From Streptacidiphilus jiangxiensis (lineage in GTDB: Bacteria; Actinomycetota; Actinomycetes; Streptomycetales; Streptomycetaceae), in contig NZ_FOAZ01000024.1 of assembly GCF_900109465.1 (NCBI RefSeq), forward strand, positions 1 to 64,000: a stretch of 64,000 nt of DNA, given 5' to 3'. The notes under the pieces were generated by a model that worked only from the letters and a program-made list of their open reading frames with translations, had not been told where the DNA came from and did no database searches. The position numbers and the translations under genes are program-made. Positions 44,370 through 52,531 of this stretch are shown in pieces. How positions within the stretch are numbered: the stretch's first letter is position 1; each line of letters opens with the position of its first letter.

Positions 44370-45875
44370 ATGGACACCGCGCCCACGTACGCCGTGCCTG
44401 AGGACCCGCCCGCCGCGGAACCGCCCGCCCTCGGTACCCGGGTCCGCAACGCCGCCCGGTGGAGCCTGATCAACACCATGGTGATGCGACTCGGCAACTT
44501 CGCCGCCGGAGTCGTCCTGGCGCGCTTCGCGCTCGGCCCCGCCGCCTGGGGCGTGTACGGGGTGGCCCAGACGGTGCTGCTGGTGCTGCTGTCCGCCAAC
44601 GAGCTGGGCGTGGGCCTGGCCGTGGTGCGCTGGGACGGTGACGTGCGGCGCTTCGCGCCCACCGTGCTGACCCTGAGCACCCTGTCCAGCAGCCTCTTCT
44701 ATCTGGCCCTCTTCTTCGCCGCGCCGCACCTGGCGACCGCCCTGGGCTCCCCCGGTGCCACCGGCGTGCTGCGGGTGATGTCCCTGTGCGTGATCCTCGA
44801 CGGCGTCTCGCAGGTGCCCGCGGGCATCATGACCCGCGAGTTCGCGCAGGGCCGCCGGATGACCATCGACGCGCTCAACTTCGTGCTCAGCACGGCCGTG
44901 ACGCTGCTGCTGGCGTTCCGCGGGTGGGGCGCCATGAGCTTCGCCTGGGGCTCGGTCGTGGGCAACGTCGCGGCGCTGGTCGGCTCGGTGCTGGCGGCGC
45001 CCGGCTCGCTCCGCTTCGGCTGGGACAGCGGCCAGGCGCGGGCGCTGCTGCGCTTCGGCCTGCCCCTGGCGGGGGCCAGCCTGCTCACCCTCGGGGTGCT
45101 GAACGTCGACACCATCGTGGTCGGCTCCACCCTCGGCAAGGTGCAACTCGGTTTCTACGTCCTGGCGTTCAACATCTCCGGCTGGCCGGTGCGGATCATC
45201 TCCGAGGCCGCCCGCCGGGTCTCCTTCGCCGGCTTCTCCCGGCTCGCGTCCTCGCCGCAGGCGCTGGCGCAGGGCTTCGGACGGGCGCTGGCCGTGCTGG
45301 TCACCGGCAGCGTGCCGCTGTGCGTGCTGCTGGCCGTGCTGGCCGGCCCGCTGATCCACCTGGTCTACGGCGGCCGCTGGCTGCCCGCGGCCGCCGCGCT
45401 GCCGTGGCTGATGGCGCTGGGCCTGGTACGCATCGGCTGCGAACTGGCCTACGACTGCCTGGTGGCGATCGGACGGCGGCGGCTGCTCATCCTCACCCAG
45501 GGGCTGTGGCTGGCGGCGCTCGTGCCGGTGCTGGCCGCCGGGGCGCACCTGCGCGGCATCGTCGGCGTCTCCGAGGGCCACGTCCTGGTCGCGGCGGGCG
45601 TGGTGGTGCCGGTGTTCACGGTGGGCCTGGCCCGCAGCGGGATCACCCCGCGCTCCCTCGCCCGCGCCTGCGCCTGGCCGTTCGTGGCCGGTGCGGTCAT
45701 GGCCGCCGTGACGTGGGCGCTGCACGGCCTGCTCGGCGACGGTCTGCTTGCGCTGGTGGCGACGGGTGTCGTCGCCATGGCCGTCTACCTCGTCTGCGTC
45801 CTGCCGAGCGGCAAGCGGTTGCGCGGGATCGAATCGGCCCACGGCCGGCACGCCCGGCCGTGGCGGGGAAGGTGA
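44370..45875 (+). CDS. Wzx-type polysaccharide flippase (PST/MATE-like)
   Basis: A 501-residue protein with about 12-14 membrane helices. NAARWSLINTMVMRLGNFAA and VLARFALGPAAWGVYGVAQ at the N-terminus fit the polysaccharide-transport family that moves undecaprenyl-linked oligosaccharide across the membrane. FGLPLAGASLLTLGVLNVDT is the mid-protein duplication typical of the family. The preceding ribosome binding site is GAGGAG. The stop is only 5 bp from the next start. Its polymerase partner is probably the Wzz-Wzy fusion at 52528. Confidence 0.9.
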   Translation: MDTAPTYAVPEDPPAAEPPALGTRVRNAARWSLINTMVMRLGNFAAGVVLARFALGPAAWGVYGVAQTVLLVLLSANELGVGLAVVRWDGDVRRFAPTVLTLSTLSSSLFYLALFFAAPHLATALGSPGATGVLRVMSLCVILDGVSQVPAGIMTREFAQGRRMTIDALNFVLSTAVTLLLAFRGWGAMSFAWGSVVGNVAALVGSVLAAPGSLRFGWDSGQARALLRFGLPLAGASLLTLGVLNVDTIVVGSTLGKVQLGFYVLAFNISGWPVRIISEAARRVSFAGFSRLASSPQALAQGFGRALAVLVTGSVPLCVLLAVLAGPLIHLVYGGRWLPAAAALPWLMALGLVRIGCELAYDCLVAIGRRRLLILTQGLWLAALVPVLAAGAHLRGIVGVSEGHVLVAAGVVVPVFTVGLARSGITPRSLARACAWPFVAGAVMAAVTWALHGLLGDGLLALVATGVVAMAVYLVCVLPSGKRLRGIESAHGRHARPWRGR

Positions 45876-45880
45876 ACCCG

Positions 45881-47047
45881 ATGCGCAAGAACACCCACAG
45901 GACTGCACCGGCACCGGCAGGCCGGTCCGGCCCACGGCGCACTGCCGTGCGGGTGCTGCTGGCGGTCCTGGGCCTGGTCCTGTTACTGGTGGTGGCCGAC
46001 GCCCTCGGCGCCCACCTGGACGAGCACAGCAGCGCGAACTGCCCGACGGGTGACGCGTCGGTCTGCGGTTCCAGACCCTCCGGCGGGACGCCCGGGAGCG
46101 GCGCGGCGACGGCCACGGGCCGTGCCACACCGTCGGCGCGCGCCTCCGGGTCGACCTCCGCGTCGCCCTCCGGCTCGGCGCGCGCGTCGCAGACGCCCGG
46201 CGGGTCCGACGCGGCCACCGGCGGCCCCACCGGCCCCTGCTCCTCACCGGCCGCGTGCGGCTTCCCGACCTCCGCGACCACCGGTCCGCGCAGTACGCCG
46301 GGCAACCGGCAGAGCGGCAACATCACCATCCGCACGGACGGCACGGTGATCAGCGGTTGGGACCTCACCGGCTCCCTCGACATCTACGCCAACGACGTCA
46401 CCGTCGTCGACAGCAGCATCACCTCCACCAACTGGTGGGGCGTCAACCTGCGTTCGGGCTACCACGGGCTGCGCGTGCTGCACAGCCGGATCACCGGCGT
46501 CCCCGGCAAGGGGCTCGACAACGGCGGTGAGGACTACGCGGTGTCCAACATGGGCACCAGCTCCGTCGAGGTCGGCTGGAGCGACATCTCCGTCTTCGGC
46601 GACGCGCTGTCCATGGGCCAGGGCGACCTGCATGACAACTACGTCCACGACCTCGCGCCGTTCGTCAACCTGAGCGGCCAGTGGCAGCACCTCGACCCGG
46701 TGATCAGCGACGGCGGCGGCGCCGGGGAGCTGGTGATCCGCCACAACACGCTGCTCGACGAGGCCACCGTCGAACGCGGCGCCTCCGCGGCCGTCGGCCT
46801 CTACCCCGACACCGGCACCGTCAACAACGCGCTCGTGGACAGCAACTGGATAGCGGGCGGCGCCTACGCCCTCTACGGCGGCGGGCCCGGCTCGACCGGC
46901 ATCCGGGTCACCCACAACATCTTCTCCGACCAGTTCCACCCCGCCTGCGGCACCTACGGCATCGTCGCCTACTGGAACGCGGGCGGCACGGGCAACCTCT
47001 GGGCGGACAACACCACCGCACAAGGGAAGCCGGTGACGCCCCAGTGA
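45881..47047 (+). CDS. Membrane-anchored parallel beta-helix protein (contains a TTA codon)
   Basis: A 388-residue protein. An N-terminal signal anchor (VLLAVLGLVLLLVVADAL, about 24-43) is followed by a Ser/Thr/Gly-rich linker and a right-handed parallel beta-helix of about 230 residues. The turns read SGNITIRTDGTVISGWDLTG, IYANDVTVVDSSITS and VRVTHNIFSDQ-like strands. This fold is common in glycan-modifying or -binding surface proteins (pectate-lyase/right-handed helix families). Leu codon 35 is TTA (45983-45985), the only one I found in the window. ATG 45881 has GGGGAAGG eight bases upstream. It overlaps the GT2 gene by GTGA. Confidence 0.82.
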   Translation: MRKNTHRTAPAPAGRSGPRRTAVRVLLAVLGLVLLLVVADALGAHLDEHSSANCPTGDASVCGSRPSGGTPGSGAATATGRATPSARASGSTSASPSGSARASQTPGGSDAATGGPTGPCSSPAACGFPTSATTGPRSTPGNRQSGNITIRTDGTVISGWDLTGSLDIYANDVTVVDSSITSTNWWGVNLRSGYHGLRVLHSRITGVPGKGLDNGGEDYAVSNMGTSSVEVGWSDISVFGDALSMGQGDLHDNYVHDLAPFVNLSGQWQHLDPVISDGGGAGELVIRHNTLLDEATVERGASAAVGLYPDTGTVNNALVDSNWIAGGAYALYGGGPGSTGIRVTHNIFSDQFHPACGTYGIVAYWNAGGTGNLWADNTTAQGKPVTPQ

Positions 47048-47853
47048 ACGCGACCAGGAAGCTGGTGCGGGCTCCCTGGGAGCTCGCCAAGTGGCTGTTC
47101 GGCTGGCACGTCCTGTACGAGTGGCGCAACCGGGTCCTGCTCGGCCACACGGCCCGGGCGCTGCGCCGCACCGAGGACGCCGAGGTCGGCCGGCTGGACC
47201 GGGCGGCCGCCGAGGCGCGGCCGCGCGCGCTGGTCGCCACCGTGATCGCCACCTACCGGCGGCCCGAGGCGCTGCGTGCCGCCGTCTCCTCCGCGCTCGC
47301 GCAGACCGTCACGGACCAGGTCGTGATCGTCGTCGACGACGGCGCCGGGCTGCCGGACCTGCCGGACGACCCGCGGCTCGTCGCCGTCTCGCTGTCGCAC
47401 AACATCGGCATCGCCGGGGTGGTGCGCAACGTCGGCATCCGGCTCACCGACTCCCGGTTCGTCGCCTTCCTCGACGACGACAACCTCTGGGAGCCGGACC
47501 ACCTGGAGGTGGCCCTCGCCGCGTTGACCGCCCGGGGCGGGCCGGACGCCGTCTACACCGCGTTGCGCCGGGTCCTGCCGGACGGCACCGAGAGGGACGT
47601 GCTGTCGGTGCCCTACGACCGGCGCCTCGCCACGCGCAAGGCGTTCCTCGACACCAACGCCTTCGTGGCGCGGCGCACGCCCGCGCTGCGGTTCAGCCGG
47701 ATCCGCCGCACGCCGGAGGTCCTGCCCAGGGAGGACTGGGAGCTGATCCACCGCTACGCCCGCCACCACCGGGTCGTCCACGTCCCGCAGGTGACGGTTC
47801 GTTATCTGACCAACCCCAGCAGCTACTACACGGAATGGCAGAGCCAGCCATGA
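47044..47853 (+). CDS. Family 2 glycosyltransferase
   Basis: A 269-residue GT-A enzyme. ATVIATYRRPEALRAAVSSAL opens the nucleotide-binding fold, VIVVDDGAG gives the first acidic strand, and FLDDDNLWEPDHLEV the DxD metal site. About 55 basic and hydrophobic residues precede the fold and may attach it to the membrane. The sugar is unknown. The GTG start overlaps the beta-helix stop and its own stop overlaps the next ATG, so the genes are translationally coupled. Confidence 0.9.
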   Translation: MNATRKLVRAPWELAKWLFGWHVLYEWRNRVLLGHTARALRRTEDAEVGRLDRAAAEARPRALVATVIATYRRPEALRAAVSSALAQTVTDQVVIVVDDGAGLPDLPDDPRLVAVSLSHNIGIAGVVRNVGIRLTDSRFVAFLDDDNLWEPDHLEVALAALTARGGPDAVYTALRRVLPDGTERDVLSVPYDRRLATRKAFLDTNAFVARRTPALRFSRIRRTPEVLPREDWELIHRYARHHRVVHVPQVTVRYLTNPSSYYTEWQSQP

Positions 47854-48518
47854 GCCCGCAAGTGGTCCACAACGTGTCGTTCCACGGGGTCGGCGCCCCG
47901 GGCCCGGAACGCGAACCCGGCGAGCACGACTACTGGGTGAGCCGGGACTCCTTCCTGCGCATCCTGGACGCGTGCGCGGCCCGGCCCGAGGTCCGGCTCA
48001 GCTTCGACGACGGCAACGAGTCCGACGTGGCGATCGCGCTGCCCGCGCTCGTCGAGCGCGGCCTGACGGCCGACTTCTTCGTCATCGCGGGCCGGATCGA
48101 CACCCCCGGCAACGTCTCCGCCGAGGGGGTGCGCGCGCTCGTCGCGGCCGGCATGGGCGTCGGCACCCACGGCCTGGGCCACCGGGCCTGGCCCGACGTC
48201 CCCGACACCGAGCTGCGCGCCGAGCTCACGGACGCGCGGACGGCGATCGCCGAGACCGCCGGACGCCCGGTCGACAGCGCCGCCTGCCCGTTCGGCGCCT
48301 ACGACCGACGGATACTCGGGCGCCTGCGCGCGCTCGGCTACCGCCGCGTCTACACCAGCGACCGCCGCCCGGCGGCGGGCGAGGCCTGGCTGCAGGCCCG
48401 CTTCAGCGTCCTGGCCACGGACACTGTCGACTCCTTCCGCACCGCGGTGTTCGCGCACCGCGGCCCGGCCCGGCGTCTGCGCGACACCGCGGTCGGCGCG
48501 GTCAAGCGGTGGCGGTGA
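47850..48518 (+). CDS. Polysaccharide deacetylase (NodB/CE4)
   Basis: A 222-residue enzyme with the NodB motifs SFDDGNESD (catalytic Asp and metal-binding Asp) and GTHGLGHRAWPDV (metal His pair), followed by ACPFGAYDRRILGRLRALGY. No signal peptide is present, so it may act on a lipid-linked precursor at the cytoplasmic face. It removes acetyl groups from GlcNAc- or ManNAc-type residues. Start and stop overlap the neighbours. Confidence 0.9.
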   Translation: MSPQVVHNVSFHGVGAPGPEREPGEHDYWVSRDSFLRILDACAARPEVRLSFDDGNESDVAIALPALVERGLTADFFVIAGRIDTPGNVSAEGVRALVAAGMGVGTHGLGHRAWPDVPDTELRAELTDARTAIAETAGRPVDSAACPFGAYDRRILGRLRALGYRRVYTSDRRPAAGEAWLQARFSVLATDTVDSFRTAVFAHRGPARRLRDTAVGAVKRWR

Positions 48519-49729
48519 GCTGGATGCAACGTCCCGAGGGACCCGCCTCGCCCCAGCCGCCCACGGCTTCGCCGCCCGGCACCGGGAACGCCGCCCGACA
48601 GGGCCCGGTGCTGATCGGGTTCGCCGACGCCCTCGCCGCGCCCGAGTCCGCGTTCTGCCTCGCCGAGCACGGCTATCGTGTGGTGGCCTTCGCCCGGCGG
48701 GGCAGCAGGCCCGCGCTCGCGGCCAGTCGGCGCGTCGCGATCGTCGAGGTGACGGCGCCCGAGATCGACGCCGACGCGTGCGTCCGCGACATCGCCGAGG
48801 CGGTGGCCCGGCATCGCCCTGTCGCGGTGCTGCCGCTCGACGACCACGCTCTGTGGGCCTGCGCCCGCAAGGACCTGACGGTGCCGCTGGCCGGGCCGAC
48901 GGGTGAGGGGGCCCGGTTCGCGCTCGACAAGCGCGAGCAGATCGCCGCCGCGCAGGCGGCGGGTCTTGCGGTGCCCGGCCGGGACGCCGGGGCGGGCCCG
49001 TGGATCGTGAAGCCCGCGCTCGCCGTCGTCGAGCACGAGGGCCGACTGCTGCGCCCGACCGGCGCACTCGCCCGCGACGAGGGCGAGATCGAGGCGCTCA
49101 GCGCCCGGATCGACGGGCCGGTGCTCGTCCAACGGGCCGTCACCGGGGTCGGCGAGGGCGTCTTCGGGTTCGCCACCGCCTCGGGCGTGCACGCCTGGAG
49201 CGGCCACCGGCGGATCCGGATGATGAACCCGCGCGGCTCGGGGTCGAGCGCCTGCCGGTCGGCCCCCGTGCCGGAGCCGCTGCGCGCCGCCGCGGAGCGG
49301 CTGGTCGAGGGGATCGGCTGGCGCGGGCTGTTCATGGTCGAGCTGCTGCGCGACCCCGACGGCACGGCCTGGTTCATGGAGGTCAACGGCCGCGCCTGGG
49401 GCAGCATGGCGCTGGCGGTGCGGCGCGGTTACCCCTACCCGGTCTGGGCGGTCCGCCAGGCGCTCGAACCGGGCTACGTCCCCGAGGCACCCGACGCCGC
49501 GCCCGACCTGCTCTGCCGCCACCTCGGCCGCGAGCTCGTGCACCTCGCCGCGGTCCTGCGCGGCCCCTCCGGCGCCGATTCCGGACGCTGGCCCGGCCGG
49601 GCCGAGACCCTCCGGGCCGTGCTCCCCCGCCGCGGCGACCGCTGGTACAACTGGCGCCGCGGCGAGGCGGGCGTCTTCATCCGCGACACGTACGAGACGG
49701 TCGCCGGGCAGATCAGGAGTCACACGTGA
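48515..49729 (+). CDS. ATP-grasp family ligase
   Basis: A 404-residue protein. An N-terminal Rossmann-like region (LIGFADALAAPESAFCLAEHG) resembles the carbamoyl-phosphate-synthase-like fold. It is followed by the ATP-grasp core: FALDKREQIAAAQAAGL, WIVKPALAVVEHEGRL and the metal-binding FMVELLRDPDGTAWFMEVNGRAWGS. ATP-grasp enzymes activate a carboxylate as acyl phosphate for attack by an amine or thiol. In this context it could amidate a uronic acid or attach an amino acid; the substrates are not identifiable. GTG 48515 overlaps the deacetylase stop. Confidence 0.85.
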   Translation: MSWMQRPEGPASPQPPTASPPGTGNAARQGPVLIGFADALAAPESAFCLAEHGYRVVAFARRGSRPALAASRRVAIVEVTAPEIDADACVRDIAEAVARHRPVAVLPLDDHALWACARKDLTVPLAGPTGEGARFALDKREQIAAAQAAGLAVPGRDAGAGPWIVKPALAVVEHEGRLLRPTGALARDEGEIEALSARIDGPVLVQRAVTGVGEGVFGFATASGVHAWSGHRRIRMMNPRGSGSSACRSAPVPEPLRAAAERLVEGIGWRGLFMVELLRDPDGTAWFMEVNGRAWGSMALAVRRGYPYPVWAVRQALEPGYVPEAPDAAPDLLCRHLGRELVHLAAVLRGPSGADSGRWPGRAETLRAVLPRRGDRWYNWRRGEAGVFIRDTYETVAGQIRSHT

Positions 49730-50463
49730 CGCAGTCGAGGCGCGTCCGCGCCGCCGCCCACATCCACTCGGAGTGGTCCGACGACGCGGCGTGGCCACTG
49801 GAGAAGCTGGTCGAGTCGTTCCGGCGCCGGCGGGTGGACGTGCTGCTCATGTGCGAGCACAGCAGGGGCTTCAGCAACGCCAAGTGGTCCCGGTACGTCG
49901 AGGCGTGCGCCCGGGCGAGCACGCCCGAGGTGCTGGTCGTACCGGGCCTGGAGTACAACGACGCCGACAACGTGGTGCATGTCCCCGTCTGGGGCGAGGT
50001 GCCGTTCCTGGGCGAGACCCCGGAGATCGCGGAGGTGCTGACGCGGGCGGAGGCCGAGCAGGGCATCGCGGTCTTCGCGCACCCCTGGCGCCGGGACGCC
50101 TGGCGGCGGTTCGACCCTCAGTGGGCCAAGCACCTGACGGCGGTGGAGGTGTGGAACCGCAAGTACGACGGCTGGGCGCCGAACCGCCGGGCGCTGGCCC
50201 TGCGGGAGGAGTTGGGCGTGCCGGGCTTCGTGTCACTGGACTTCCACACCGCCCGGCAGTTCTTCCCGCTCGCCATGGAGCTCACCCTCGACGGCGCGAC
50301 CACCCGGCAGACGGTGGAGTCCGCCCTCCGCGAGGGCCACTTCGAGGCTCTCGCCTTCAGCCGCAGCGCGCTGCGCCTCGCCTCCGGTGCGACGGGCACG
50401 GTGCTGGCCGCGGCCGAGCTCCTGCGCGGGGTCGCGGCCAAGGCGCTCCGAGGCTTCCGGTAG
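49726..50463 (+). CDS. PHP-domain metal-dependent hydrolase/phosphoesterase
   Basis: A 245-residue PHP protein. Metal ligands are present in order: AHIHSEWSDDA, MCEHSRGF, VPGLEYN, FAHPWRRDAW and SLDFHTARQF. Family members hydrolyse phosphate esters or phosphorylated tyrosine (CpsB-type) among others. A CpsB-like phosphatase controlling the Wzz machinery is conceivable, but no BY-kinase is seen here. Overlaps the ATP-grasp gene by four bases; AGGAG upstream. It is the last gene of the continuous operon. Confidence 0.88.
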   Translation: MTQSRRVRAAAHIHSEWSDDAAWPLEKLVESFRRRRVDVLLMCEHSRGFSNAKWSRYVEACARASTPEVLVVPGLEYNDADNVVHVPVWGEVPFLGETPEIAEVLTRAEAEQGIAVFAHPWRRDAWRRFDPQWAKHLTAVEVWNRKYDGWAPNRRALALREELGVPGFVSLDFHTARQFFPLAMELTLDGATTRQTVESALREGHFEALAFSRSALRLASGATGTVLAAAELLRGVAAKALRGFR

Positions 50464-50549
50464 GCCGCCCACTGCCGAGGACCACAAGCCGATCAAGAAA
50501 CCGTCTATGGTGATCCGGCAGATCAGGATCCAACACGGGGGAAGCGGTT

Positions 50550-51305
50550 GTGGTCAGAACACATGAGATCGAGCTCTACGCGAGTGCGGCGGTCGTGTTC
50601 GGGGCGGGCAAGCCGCTCCTGACGGCGTTGTCGGGGACCCGCCGCGAGCAACGGAGCCCGGTGCAGATCATGTCGGCGATCTGGGGCCGCAAGCCGTGGG
50701 TCACGGCCGTCGTCCTGGTGACGATGCTGGTGATGATCGCCCTCCAGTACACCGTGCCCGGCCTGTCCGACCACCTGACGCGGCAGCCCGGCGCGCTCCA
50801 GGACGGCCAGGGGTGGCGCGTGATCACCGCGCTGTTCATCCAGTCCTCCGGACTGGTGCAGATCGTCGTGAACGTGCCCGCGTTGGCGGTGGCCGGTCCG
50901 ATCGCCGAGCGGGTGTTCGGCCGCGTGCGCTGGCTGCTGATCTACTTCGGCAGCGGCGTGGTCGCCAACATCGCGAGCGAGGAGGGCTGGAGCCCGCACG
51001 GCGGCGGCAACTCCGTCGCGATCTGCGGGCTCGTCGGCGCCCTCGCCGCGACCTGTCTGCTGCGCGCCGACCGGATCGGCCCCGCCCCTGTCCACGCCCC
51101 GCAACGGATCCGGCTGCTGGCACTCGCCGTCCCGGCGGCCGGGGTGTTCCTCTGCGCGATCCGGAACAACCACGGCGCAGGCCTGCTCACCGGCTGCGCA
51201 CTCGGCCTGGTCATCGCCGCCGCGTGGCCCGGCTCCCTGCGCCTGGACGCGGCACCGGCCGTGGCGGAGCGGAACCTGACGCCCGAGGTCCTGGCAACGC
51301 GCTGA
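50550..51305 (+). CDS. Rhomboid-family-like membrane protein
   Basis: A 251-residue protein with about six membrane helices. WRVITALFIQSSGLVQIVVN resembles the first rhomboid helix region; GGGNSVAICGLVGALAAT is in the position of the catalytic GxSx motif, and RNNHGAGLLTGCALGL provides the histidine helix. Ser in NSVAICG and His in NNHGAG could form the Ser-His dyad, although the usual GxSG is changed. It may thus be an active or degenerate intramembrane protease. GTG start with GGGGGAAG upstream. It lies 86 bp after the PHP gene and could be a separate unit. Confidence 0.72.
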   Translation: MVRTHEIELYASAAVVFGAGKPLLTALSGTRREQRSPVQIMSAIWGRKPWVTAVVLVTMLVMIALQYTVPGLSDHLTRQPGALQDGQGWRVITALFIQSSGLVQIVVNVPALAVAGPIAERVFGRVRWLLIYFGSGVVANIASEEGWSPHGGGNSVAICGLVGALAATCLLRADRIGPAPVHAPQRIRLLALAVPAAGVFLCAIRNNHGAGLLTGCALGLVIAAAWPGSLRLDAAPAVAERNLTPEVLATR

Positions 51306-51550
51306 GTCTCAGTGCGGAGGCTCCGGAAGATCATCCCCCAGGTGATTGTCGGCACAGGTCAGAGCGCTGCGCAGGGCACGCACGCTAGGGGTCCGTCGTG
51401 CCACGTTCAAGGGCCGGACCGAACACCAACCGATCGGCGGGGGACATCTTCCAGACAAGCGAACCGAGCCTGGCCGAAATCGGACGCCGCTGCCGCGACC
51501 AGGGCAAACACCGAGGTCGCGGCGGGCGCTGTGAGGCCTGCCCGGCTCCC
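51306..51550. other. Non-coding gap between convergent genes
   Basis: About 245 bases lie between the rhomboid-like gene and the minus-strand GT2. I see no gene, no strong hairpin and no repeat here. Confidence 0.4.
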
Positions 51551-52531
51551 TCAGGGGCCGGGCTTCTCCGCGAGGCGGCGGGAGCTGAGCAGCGCACGGG
51601 CGGCGGCGCGGCTGGCCTCGCGGCCGAGCGCGGCGCGGGAGAGCTCCCGCAGCAGTACCGCGGCGCGGAACGCCGTGGTGGCCGCGGCACCGTGGCGGAG
51701 CCGGTACAACCGCACCCGGTTGAGGGTGAGCAGCGTGAACAGCCGGGGCGAGACCCGGGAGTCGCCCCCGAGGTGGACCGCGGCCGCGGCTGGCGCCAGG
51801 CAGGTGACGTAGCCGCGGTCACGGGCCCGCAGGCAGTACTCGGTCTCCTCCGAATAGAGGAAGAACGACTCGTCCCACGGCCCGCACGCGTCCAGGCAGC
51901 TCTGTGACATCACCATCAGCGCGCCGCCGGCCCAGTCCGCCCGGGTGGGGCGGGTGTACGCGGCCGGGTCGGTGATCATCTCGCCCCAGCGGGGGAAGCG
52001 GCCGGCGCGGCGGTTGCCGAGCACGGCCTCGCCGAACGCCGTGGCCACGCTGGCCTCGCGGCGCAGCGAGGGGAAGACCGACCCGTCCTCCTCGAGCAGC
52101 ACCGGCACGGCGATGCCGGTACGCGACCCGTCCGGTTGGGGCGTGTCCAGGGCCTCGACGAGGGTGCGGGCGCAGCCGGGGCGCATCCGCACGTCGGGGT
52201 TGGAGATCAGCACCGCCCGGGTGGTGGCGCGGTCGCAGGCGGCCAGGGCGGCGTTGATGCCGGCGGCGTATCCGGCGTTGCGGCCGGTCTGGACGACCTG
52301 GGCGTCGGGGGCCAGCTCGTGCAGCACGGCGACGGTGTCGTCGGCGGAGGCGTTGTCCGCGACGACGACGCGCCAGTCGTCGACGCCGTCCATCCCCTCC
52401 GCGAGCGAGGCCAGGAACCCGGGGAGCACCGCTGCACTGTTCCAGGTCACCGCGATCACGACCACCTGCCCGCCGACCGCGCCGGCGGGCGCCGCCACGG
52501 GGACGGCGGAGGACTGCTGGTCGAGGGTCAT
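51551..52531 (-). CDS. Family 2 glycosyltransferase (rhamnosyltransferase-like)
   Basis: A 326-residue GT-A enzyme: VVVIAVTWNSAAVLPGFLAS, VVVADNASADDTVAVL and the long PDVRMRPGCARTLVEAL, with DWAGGALMVMSQSCLDACG, the acceptor region GPWDESFFLYSEETEYCLRAR and a C-terminal Arg-rich region. FFLYSEETEYCLRAR is typical of rhamnosyltransferase/WcaA-type GT2s. The sugar is unknown. The start overlaps the upstream Wzz-Wzy gene (ATGA), so they are coupled. Confidence 0.9.
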   Translation of the reverse strand: MTLDQQSSAVPVAAPAGAVGGQVVVIAVTWNSAAVLPGFLASLAEGMDGVDDWRVVVADNASADDTVAVLHELAPDAQVVQTGRNAGYAAGINAALAACDRATTRAVLISNPDVRMRPGCARTLVEALDTPQPDGSRTGIAVPVLLEEDGSVFPSLRREASVATAFGEAVLGNRRAGRFPRWGEMITDPAAYTRPTRADWAGGALMVMSQSCLDACGPWDESFFLYSEETEYCLRARDRGYVTCLAPAAAAVHLGGDSRVSPRLFTLLTLNRVRLYRLRHGAAATTAFRAAVLLRELSRAALGREASRAAARALLSSRRLAEKPGP

